The notes under the pieces were generated by a model. It made no database searches, had not been told where the DNA came from, and saw only the letters and a program-made list of their open reading frames with translations. Shown here piece by piece: positions 1 through 6,029 of a stretch of DNA of 7,273 bases. The stretch is from Bacteroidales bacterium UBA3663 (lineage in GTDB: Bacteria; Bacteroidota; Bacteroidia; Bacteroidales; UBA3663). Made by a program: the position numbers and the translations under genes. Positions within the stretch are counted from its first letter, which is position 1, and each line of letters opens with the position of its first letter. The stretch is from contig DFJU01000090.1 of NCBI GenBank assembly GCA_002373755.1, forward strand, positions 3,428-10,700, written 5' to 3'.

Positions 1-861
1 TGCCAGTCGTGCGACAACGACCTGAAGCACTCGGTCTTCTCGTTCATCCCGAACACCGCCGAAGTGGCTTTCATGGGCTTGGTCGAAGGCTTGAACGAGC
101 AGCTCAACAAGCAGAAAATGAGGATGATACGCGCATTGGGCGACAACTTGACCGACGACAAGCTGAAGGAAATCCTGTCGCTCCACATCCGCAACGAAAA
201 GATTGCCAACAAGGACATCAAGCTCCGCACGTTCATTGCCGAAGGCACATCGCGCAACGACCTTGCATCGCACGTCTATGATGTGACCTACGGCTGCATC
301 GAGAACGGTGTTGACAATCTGGTGGCCATCGACGACTCAATTGTGCGCGGCACTACGTTGAAACAATCGGTCATCAAGATTCTGAACACATTGAAGCCCC
401 GCAAAATCGTAATTGTAAGCTCAGCTCCACAGGTCCGCTACCCCGACTGCTATGGCATCGACATGAGCCGAATGGGCGAATTCATCGCCTTCCGTGCCGC
501 CGTCGAACTGCTCAAAGAGAACGGCATGGAGAGCAAACTGGAGGAGGTTTACAAGAAATGCAAGGCTCAGGAGCAGTTGCCGAAAGAGAAGATCTGCAAC
601 TACGTGAAGGAAATCTATGCTCCATTCACGGCCGACCAGATTAGCAAGAAGATCAGCGAGATGCTCACCCCGCGCAACGTCACCGTGCCGGTAGAAATCA
701 TCTACCAGACCATCGAAGGCCTGCACGAGGCATGTCCGCACCACACCGGCGACTGGTACTTCACCGGCGACTACCCGACTGCCGGCGGCAACCGTCTGGT
801 CAATCTGGCCTACATCAACTTCTACGAAGGCAACGACTCAAAGAGGGCTATGAAGTCGTAA
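1..861 (+). CDS. purF: Amidophosphoribosyltransferase, C-terminal part (partial, open at left edge)
   Basis: This is the 3' part of the enzyme that makes 5-phosphoribosylamine from PRPP and glutamine, the committed step of de novo purine synthesis, in the cytoplasm. The frame is open from base 1 to a TAA at 859-861, giving 286 visible residues. The GTG at 64 is internal: the same frame already reads family-like sequence before it (DLKHSVFSFIPNTAEVAF). The phosphoribosyltransferase PRPP-binding loop is at visible residues 108-117 (AIDDSIVRGT), with the acidic pair D111/D112. The N-terminal glutaminase domain with its catalytic Cys lies outside the window. The tail (CPHHTGDWYFTGDYPTAGG and beyond) is long and resembles what I recall of the roughly 620-residue Bacteroidales form rather than the shorter E. 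coli PurF. The reading frame is intact. No convincing rightward terminator follows. The family call is firm; the exact paralogue is less certain because some Bacteroidales carry more than one PurF-like protein. Confidence 0.93.
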   Translation, partial: CQSCDNDLKHSVFSFIPNTAEVAFMGLVEGLNEQLNKQKMRMIRALGDNLTDDKLKEILSLHIRNEKIANKDIKLRTFIAEGTSRNDLASHVYDVTYGCIENGVDNLVAIDDSIVRGTTLKQSVIKILNTLKPRKIVIVSSAPQVRYPDCYGIDMSRMGEFIAFRAAVELLKENGMESKLEEVYKKCKAQEQLPKEKICNYVKEIYAPFTADQISKKISEMLTPRNVTVPVEIIYQTIEGLHEACPHHTGDWYFTGDYPTAGGNRLVNLAYINFYEGNDSKRAMKS

Positions 862-880
862 ATAGACCCTCCCTCCTAAA

Positions 881-1011
881 TGGAGTTAACGGGAGTTAGC
901 AGGAGATAACAGGAGTTAGCGGACGAATGTTGAAACTGCTCCGACTGTTTTGACGGACAAGAGTAATGTCCATTAACTTGCCAAGCGAAGCGGTAACTCC
1001 AGCTAACTCCC
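881..1011. repeat. Tandem 10-bp repeats with distal inverted copies
   Basis: Four adjacent 10-bp units of consensus NGGAGTTARC occupy 881-920: TGGAGTTAAC, GGGAGTTAGC, AGGAGATAAC and AGGAGTTAGC. Two copies in the opposite orientation lie at 992-1011 (GGTAACTCCAGCTAACTCCC). Aligning 891-910 with the reverse complement of 992-1011 gives 17 matches in 20, so a transcript could form a long imperfect stem around an 81-nt loop. Several pairing registers are possible because the left side has four units and the right only two. Inside the loop is a small hairpin (GGACA at 955-959, TGTCC at 967-971). Neither outer arm is followed by a T-tract, so this does not look like an intrinsic terminator. It may be a dispersed intergenic repeat of the genome, but no second copy lies in this window to prove it. 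Confidence 0.75.
949..981 (+). promoter_or_regulatory. Weak candidate Bacteroidetes-type promoter for the 1029 gene
   Basis: A TTTG at 949-952 could serve as the -33 element. After a 21-nt spacer comes TAACTTGC at 974-981, which resembles the -7 consensus TAnnTTTG with one T missing. The spacing fits the known Bacteroides sigma-ABfr promoter layout, but the -7 match is imperfect. It lies inside the loop of the repeat element and would give a leader of roughly 40 nt before the ATG at 1029. I saw no better candidate in the 862-1028 gap, so transcription could also read through from the purine gene. Confidence 0.28.
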
Positions 1012-1028
1012 ACAAAAAAAATACGTAA

Positions 1029-2954
1029 ATGTTGAAGAAATACCCGATCATTGCACTGATTGTCAACATCTTGGTGGTGTATATACTATACTCCATCTGC
1101 CGACTTCTGTTCGTTTGGTGCAATGCAGAGACATACGCCGAGCACATCAATGCGGCCTACCTGTTCAGACTCATGACAGCAGGTCTGAGGTTCGACACGA
1201 CGGCAATTCTCTACACCAACTGCTGGCTGATTCTGGCTCTGCTCCTCCCCTTGCACTGGAAGGAATCGAGCCGGACATTCCATCGCACATTGCAATGGAT
1301 TTTCACAATCGTGAACAGCGTTGCAATCTGGGCGAACCTGGTCGATTGCGCATACTTTCCATTCACCGGACGCCGCACCACATGGAGCGTGCTTCAGGAA
1401 TTCGGCGGCGAGGGTGCAAACATCGGCACAATCATCTGGAACGAGGCAAAGCCCTATTGGTATCTTTTCATCGTGGCAGCCCTGATGACGTGGATCTTGT
1501 GGCATTTCTTCAGCCGACCGCAAGCCGTAGCAAATACACGCGGCGCATTGCTACGCTACTACATCGTGCAGACAATCAGCCTTTTGGCTTGCGTGGCATT
1601 GACAATCGGCGGCATACGTGGAGGGTTCACCAAAGCTGTCCGTCCGATCACGATGTCCAACGCCAACCAATATGTTGACAACGCCATCGACGCCGGCATC
1701 GTGCTCAACACGCCATTCTGCGTCTTCCGCTCAATCAACAAAAAAGCATTCGTCGATTGCCACTACATGGACGATGCCGAAGCCGAGAGCCTCTACTCCC
1801 CGTTGCACATACCGGCCGACTCAGCGCAGTTCGATGCCAAGAACGTCGTCGTGCTCATCATGGAAAGTTTTGGCGCTCAAGCATATAAATTAGGCTATAT
1901 GCCGTTCCTCGACTCGCTGGCACACGTCGGCAAATCGTTCCAATACAGTTTCTCAAACGGACGCAAGAGCATAGACGGTATGCCTTCAGTGCTGTCGTCA
2001 ATTCCATCGTTCGTCGAACCATTTTTCCTCACCACTGCCGCATTGAACGACATTTCGGGTCTGGCCGGAGAGCTTACCGACCACAAGGGCTACAATTCGG
2101 CCTTCTTCCACGGCGCAGAAAACGGTTCGATGGGTTTTCAGGCCTTCGCCAACACGACAGGCTTCCAACGCTACTTCGGCCGCACGGAGTACAATGAAGA
2201 CCCACGCTACAACGGCGATGCAGACTTCGACGGCACGTGGGCAATCTGGGACGAGGAGTTCCTGCAATTCTTCTGCGACAAGATTTCGGAGATGCAGCAA
2301 CCGTTCATGACATCGGTATTCACGGCGACATCTCACCCGCCGTTTGCATTGCCCGAGCGCTACAAGGAGCGTTTTCCGCGTACCGACCCGCCGCTTTTCG
2401 GCACGATTCAGTATTCCGACAATGCCATCCGCCAATTCTTCAACAAGGCGAAGCAGCAGCCGTGGTTTGAAAACACCATATTCGTAATTACGGCCGACCA
2501 TGCAAGCGCAATCGTCGAACCCGAATTCAAGACCGACCTTGGACTTTACAGAGTGCCGATTGTCATCTATTCGCCATCGATGCCAGAAGTATGCGGTGCT
2601 GGAATCGACTCGACCCACATCATGAGCCAGATTGACATCATGCCGACCGTGCTGACTCTGTTGAACTACGACCGCCCATACGTCGCATTCGGCCACGACG
2701 CGCTCCACACCGATCTGGCCGACCAATATGCGGTGAACTACCTGCCGGGCAACGGCTGGTACCAATTCATTCAGGGCGATTGGCTCATCCAGTTCGACGG
2801 CACACAGACGGTACACGCCTACCGCTACAAGGAGGACATCTGCCTAAAGAATGACCTGCGCGGCCAGGAACCGGCATTGTACGTCGCACGTCTAAAAAGC
2901 ATCATACAACAGTATATGTACAGGATGAACCACAACCAGCTCAAAACCAAATAG
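1029..2954 (+). CDS. LTA synthase/OpgB-type membrane phosphotransferase (alkaline phosphatase superfamily)
   Basis: This 641-residue protein has five hydrophobic segments near residues 6-28, 57-75, 87-107, 142-161 and 177-196, followed by a large extracytoplasmic sulfatase/alkaline-phosphatase-fold domain from about 270 to 570. That matches LtaS and OpgB (MdoB), which move a phosphoglycerol head group from phosphatidylglycerol to an acceptor. Likely active-site residues are E279 in VVVLIMESFG (metal), S314 in NGRKSIDGMP (nucleophile, aligned with the LtaS Thr of a K-T-S-D motif), H436 in ATSHPPF, and D490/H491 in ITADHAS (metal). There is no C/S-x-P-x-R, so it is not a formylglycine sulfatase. 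An in-frame TAA at 1026-1028 makes ATG 1029 the first possible start; the leader is A-rich with no Shine-Dalgarno. The next gene begins 1 nt after the stop. The substrate is unknown: phosphoglycerol or phosphoethanolamine transfer to a glycolipid or glycan are options, and a plain phosphodiesterase or phosphatase cannot be excluded. Confidence 0.88.
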   Translation: MLKKYPIIALIVNILVVYILYSICRLLFVWCNAETYAEHINAAYLFRLMTAGLRFDTTAILYTNCWLILALLLPLHWKESSRTFHRTLQWIFTIVNSVAIWANLVDCAYFPFTGRRTTWSVLQEFGGEGANIGTIIWNEAKPYWYLFIVAALMTWILWHFFSRPQAVANTRGALLRYYIVQTISLLACVALTIGGIRGGFTKAVRPITMSNANQYVDNAIDAGIVLNTPFCVFRSINKKAFVDCHYMDDAEAESLYSPLHIPADSAQFDAKNVVVLIMESFGAQAYKLGYMPFLDSLAHVGKSFQYSFSNGRKSIDGMPSVLSSIPSFVEPFFLTTAALNDISGLAGELTDHKGYNSAFFHGAENGSMGFQAFANTTGFQRYFGRTEYNEDPRYNGDADFDGTWAIWDEEFLQFFCDKISEMQQPFMTSVFTATSHPPFALPERYKERFPRTDPPLFGTIQYSDNAIRQFFNKAKQQPWFENTIFVITADHASAIVEPEFKTDLGLYRVPIVIYSPSMPEVCGAGIDSTHIMSQIDIMPTVLTLLNYDRPYVAFGHDALHTDLADQYAVNYLPGNGWYQFIQGDWLIQFDGTQTVHAYRYKEDICLKNDLRGQEPALYVARLKSIIQQYMYRMNHNQLKTK

Positions 2955-2955
2955 C

Positions 2956-4218
2956 ATGAAAGCTATAGTCAAGATAATCGTCCCGCTACTGATTGTTGCT
3001 GCATTGGCAATATGGTGCAAAAGTCGTTGGCACGCATGGTTTTACAATCCTGACGAGCCGCCATACACGGTAGGCATCGAGCCTCAAAGGGTGCTGCTCA
3101 CCTTCGGCGACCACGGCGAGACATCGCGCTACGTGACTTGGATGTGCGACACGACGGTTGACAACACCTCACGACTGCTGTTGTGCGACACGACATCGAC
3201 CGACACCATTGCAATTGCGGCCACGAGCGAAGTGTTCCGTTCACGTGCCGGTCAGGCAGCCTACTATCGCGCCGAGATGACCGACCTGCAACCGTCGCAC
3301 ACCTACAGCTATGCCGTCGAGAGTTGTGGCCGACGTTCCGAGTGGTATCGATTCACGATGCACAACCCGAAAGATTCGGTCTTCACATTCCTCTTTATGG
3401 GCGACGTGCAAGACACCATCGGCGGCATTGCCAACCAGTTGTTGCGCAAAGCCATTGAAAATCATCCCGAAACAGAGATGGTCGTGTTCGGCGGCGACCT
3501 GACCGAGCGGCCGATGGACAAGTTCTGGGCAGAAACCTTCAGCAGCATGGACAGCATCTGCACCGCAATGCCGATACTCATGGTGTTGGGCAATCACGAA
3601 TATCTGAAATACGTGATACGCAAGTGCGAACGCCGCAACAGCCTTGTTTTCCCCTACTTCCTGAAGGGCATGGAGGAGCGCGACGACGAAAACCACCTCT
3701 ACGCCCTGCGCTACCATGACACCGATTTCCTCCTGTTGGACACCAACCGCGAATTTCCCTTCTTGTGGGGACAACGCCGTTGGCTGAAAGAACAGCTGGC
3801 TAACAGCACCGCACGGCACCACATCGTCATCGGACATCACCCATTCTATTCGGTGAAGCGCAAGAACAACAACCTTCTGATCCGCTGGATATTCAGCGAC
3901 GTAGTGGAAGATGCGCACGCGGAACTCGTTACGCAGGGTCATGAGCACGCCTATGCCCGTTGCACGGCATCGGAAAAGCCGATGGAGGGCGACATCTGCC
4001 GCAATTCACCGCTCTACACCGTGAGCCATTGTTCGCCCAAAAACTACAGGATTCGGCCGACGGAACGGTTCTCCGCCATCCGCAATGACAGCAGATATTA
4101 TCAGCTCATCACCGTGACGCCCGACACGACCTTCATGCGAGGGTTCGATGCCAATTCGGGCGAGTTGATCGACGAAGTGAAAATCGTCGCACACGGAAAA
4201 ATGCGTAAAGCCTCATAA
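2956..4218 (+). CDS. Membrane-anchored or exported metallophosphoesterase, purple acid phosphatase-like
   Basis: This 420-residue protein begins with a basic residue cluster and one hydrophobic stretch (about 5-20), a signal anchor or uncleaved signal, so the body is probably periplasmic. Residues about 37-135 look like the fibronectin-III-type N-terminal domain of purple acid phosphatases (IEPQRVLLTFGDHGETSRYV, then LQPSHTYSYAV). The calcineurin-like catalytic domain follows with motifs in order: G149-D150, G180-D181, G212-N213-H214-E215, V291-I292-G293-H294 and G328-H329-E330-H331. These five blocks supply the two-metal ligands of the family. Motif II reads GDLTE where classic purple acid phosphatases have GDxxY, so the charge-transfer tyrosine is absent at that spot (E184). 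The expected role is hydrolysis of phosphomonoesters or diesters; the substrate cannot be read from sequence. ATG 2956 follows the preceding TAG after a single base, so translation is probably coupled. The stop is TAA 4216-4218. Confidence 0.88.
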   Translation: MKAIVKIIVPLLIVAALAIWCKSRWHAWFYNPDEPPYTVGIEPQRVLLTFGDHGETSRYVTWMCDTTVDNTSRLLLCDTTSTDTIAIAATSEVFRSRAGQAAYYRAEMTDLQPSHTYSYAVESCGRRSEWYRFTMHNPKDSVFTFLFMGDVQDTIGGIANQLLRKAIENHPETEMVVFGGDLTERPMDKFWAETFSSMDSICTAMPILMVLGNHEYLKYVIRKCERRNSLVFPYFLKGMEERDDENHLYALRYHDTDFLLLDTNREFPFLWGQRRWLKEQLANSTARHHIVIGHHPFYSVKRKNNNLLIRWIFSDVVEDAHAELVTQGHEHAYARCTASEKPMEGDICRNSPLYTVSHCSPKNYRIRPTERFSAIRNDSRYYQLITVTPDTTFMRGFDANSGELIDEVKIVAHGKMRKAS

Positions 4219-4248
4219 TAACCCAACAACCATAAAAAGCAGAAAGTT

Positions 4249-5967
4249 ATGTCAATCTACATGATTCTCAAACTGATAGGGTCGCTTGCCCTGTTGATGT
4301 ACGGCATGAAGGTAATGTCGGAAGGACTCCAGAAAATGGCCGGACCACAGTTGCGCCACGTGTTGGGCGCAATGACCACCAACCGCTTCACCGGCCTGCT
4401 CACCGGCGCTTTCGTCACCGCAGCAGTGCAGAGTTCGACGGCGACAACCGTCATGACCGTCAGTTTCGTCAACGCCGGACTTCTATCGCTGGCACAGGCC
4501 ATCTCGGTCATCATGGGCGCAAACATCGGCACCACACTGACCGCCTGGATCATGTCGGCCGGATTCAATTTCAACATGGGCGACGTGGTTTATCCATGCT
4601 TCATTCTGGGCATCATCCTGATATACTCGAAGAGCAGCGGACGCAAGAATGCAGGCGACTTCGTGTTTGGCCTCTGCTTCCTCTTCCTCGGCTTGGCCAC
4701 GCTCCGAAGCAATGCCGCCGACCTTGACCTCGGCCACAACGAGGCAGTGCTCAACTTCTTCGAGACAACCGGCCAATGGGGCTTCCTGTCAACGCTGCTA
4801 TTCCTCTTCCTGGGCGGCATCCTGACCATGTGCGTACAGAGTTCGGCCGCAGTTATGGCCATCACGATGATTCTATGTTCGAGCGGCGCGCTTCCAATCT
4901 ATCAGGGCATCGCGCTCGTCATGGGCGAAAACATCGGTACGACAGTCACATCGAACATAGCCGCCATGACAGGCAACTCGCAGGCACGTAGCGCAGCATT
5001 GGCCCACCTGGTGTTCAACGTGTTTGGCGTGATTTGGGTGCTGTGCATATTCAAATTTTTCGTCAACTTCGTGTGCGGCATTGTCGGCTACGATGCAGAA
5101 CTGGCCTCGACCGACATCGCCTACGCACAGAGCCACGCCAACCTGCTCAACTACGTGCTTCCGACGTTCCACACCGCATTCAACGTATGCAACGTGCTGA
5201 TCCTGATTTGGTTCATCAAGCCAATTGAATCGTTCGTCAAGCGCGTATTCTCGTCGAATGGCGACGAGGACGAGGACTTCCGCCTCAAGTTCATCACCGG
5301 CGGCATCCTCTCAACGGCCGAGCTTTCAATCATGGAGGCCCGCAAGGAGCTGAACCACTATGCCGAGCGTACCCAGCGCATGTTCGGACTTGTGCAGGAG
5401 CTGCTCCACACCGACGGAATCAAGGACTTCACGAAACTCTATGCCCGCATCGAGAAATACGAGGGCATAAGCGACAACATGGAGGTCGAAATCGCGAACT
5501 ATCTGAACAGCGTGTCCGACGGACGGTTGAGCTCGGATACGAAACTCAAAATCCGCGCCATGCTACGCGAGGTGAGCGAAATCGAGAGCATCGGCGACAG
5601 CTGCTACAAGATTGCGACATCGCTCAACCACAAGCGCCAGAACCAGCCGAAGGAGGACTTCACCGCCGACCAGTACCGCCACATGGACCAAATCATGAAC
5701 CTGGCCGACGAGTCGCTCACGTGCATGATGCAGGTGCTTGCGACCAACACAGAGCGCGACCTCATGGCATCGTTCAACAAGGAAAATGAGCTGAACGCCT
5801 TCCGCGACCGTCTGAAGAACCTCAATCTGGAGGACATCGACGCCGGCAAATACAGCTATCAGACAAGCATCTACTACATGGACATCGTCAACGAATGTGA
5901 AAAGCTCGGCGACTACGTGGTCAATGTGGTCGAGGCACGCTCCGACAAGAAGGAGAAAAAACAATGA
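4249..5967 (+). CDS. Na+/Pi cotransporter family protein with PhoU-like C-terminal domain
   Basis: This is an inner-membrane carrier of 572 residues, expected to move inorganic phosphate with Na+. It has the inverted-repeat layout of the family: the first half carries QSSTATT (61-67) and GANIGTT (90-96), the second QSSAAVM (197-203) and GENIGTT (226-232). The QSS motifs are the known transport signatures. Hydrophobic segments fill residues about 4-325. The cytoplasmic C-terminal part (about 350-562) is helical and PhoU-like, with two related acidic motifs: EIESIGD (445-450 region) and NECEKLGDYVVNV (549-560). Such fused domains may regulate the carrier. The tail is lysine-rich. ATG 4249 lies 30 nt after the upstream stop behind an A-rich leader; a second Met at residue 5 (4261) is a less likely start. 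Direction cannot be decided from sequence: bacterial relatives include importers and the proposed exporter YjbB. Confidence 0.93.
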   Translation: MSIYMILKLIGSLALLMYGMKVMSEGLQKMAGPQLRHVLGAMTTNRFTGLLTGAFVTAAVQSSTATTVMTVSFVNAGLLSLAQAISVIMGANIGTTLTAWIMSAGFNFNMGDVVYPCFILGIILIYSKSSGRKNAGDFVFGLCFLFLGLATLRSNAADLDLGHNEAVLNFFETTGQWGFLSTLLFLFLGGILTMCVQSSAAVMAITMILCSSGALPIYQGIALVMGENIGTTVTSNIAAMTGNSQARSAALAHLVFNVFGVIWVLCIFKFFVNFVCGIVGYDAELASTDIAYAQSHANLLNYVLPTFHTAFNVCNVLILIWFIKPIESFVKRVFSSNGDEDEDFRLKFITGGILSTAELSIMEARKELNHYAERTQRMFGLVQELLHTDGIKDFTKLYARIEKYEGISDNMEVEIANYLNSVSDGRLSSDTKLKIRAMLREVSEIESIGDSCYKIATSLNHKRQNQPKEDFTADQYRHMDQIMNLADESLTCMMQVLATNTERDLMASFNKENELNAFRDRLKNLNLEDIDAGKYSYQTSIYYMDIVNECEKLGDYVVNVVEARSDKKEKKQ

Positions 5968-5990
5968 AAAAAATCGCGTTGTGGGGATAA
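5964..5990 (+). CDS. Possible 8-codon mini-ORF overlapping the transporter stop
   Basis: An ATG at 5964 overlaps the transporter stop (ATGA arrangement) and opens a short frame reading MKKIALWG, ending at a TAA (5988-5990) that sits in the loop of the downstream hairpin. AGGAG lies at 5951-5955, 8 nt before the ATG, a good Shine-Dalgarno distance. However, that AGGAG is made by Lys-Glu codons of the transporter, and Bacteroidota rely little on such sites. It could be a leader peptide whose translation affects the hairpin, or simply chance. I do not recognise the peptide. Confidence 0.2.
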   Translation: MKKIALWG

Positions 5991-6003
5991 TTCCCTACAA
6001 CGC
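5967..6003 (-). terminator. Strong hairpin with leftward T-tract (intrinsic terminator on the minus strand)
   Basis: The arms GCGTTGTGGGGA (5976-5987) and TCCCTACAACGC (5992-6003) form a 12-bp stem with one G-T pair and a TAAT loop. On the plus strand the hairpin is preceded by seven A residues (5967-5973) and followed by ACTAACC, with no T-run. Read leftward, the stem is followed after two bases by seven T residues, the standard intrinsic terminator form. It would stop transcription entering the transporter gene from the right. In the rightward direction it could still act as a 3' end stabiliser or weak terminator separating the phosphate genes from the lyase. No leftward gene is visible in the window to need it. 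Confidence 0.55.
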
Positions 6004-6029
6004 ACTAACCTAAACACTCTCATCATATT

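Noticed and set aside
64..861. Separate gene starting at GTG 64
   Set aside because: The same frame is open to base 1 and already encodes conserved amidophosphoribosyltransferase sequence, so the GTG is an internal valine.
873..885. Small CTCC/GGAG hairpin after the purine gene as a terminator
   Set aside because: The stem is only 4 bp with no T-run after it.
891..1011. Long inverted repeat as an intrinsic terminator of the purine gene
   Set aside because: The loop is 81 nt and the right arm is followed by an A-run, not a T-run.
862..1028. CRISPR array from the short repeated units
   Set aside because: The units are 10 bp, directly adjacent with no spacers, and partly inverted.
1998..2816. 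Long minus-strand open frame of 272 codons
   Set aside because: It lies wholly within the LtaS/OpgB-like gene, has no recognisable domain, and is rich in Val, Arg and Cys as expected from antisense of GC-rich codons.
1029..2954. Formylglycine-dependent sulfatase
   Set aside because: The C/S-x-P-x-R modification motif is absent; the nucleophile region reads KSIDGMP, and the five N-terminal TM segments fit the LtaS/OpgB group.
3241..3948. Minus-strand open frame of 235 codons
   Set aside because: It is antisense to the catalytic domain of the metallophosphatase, whose motifs are all in the plus frame; no homology is apparent.
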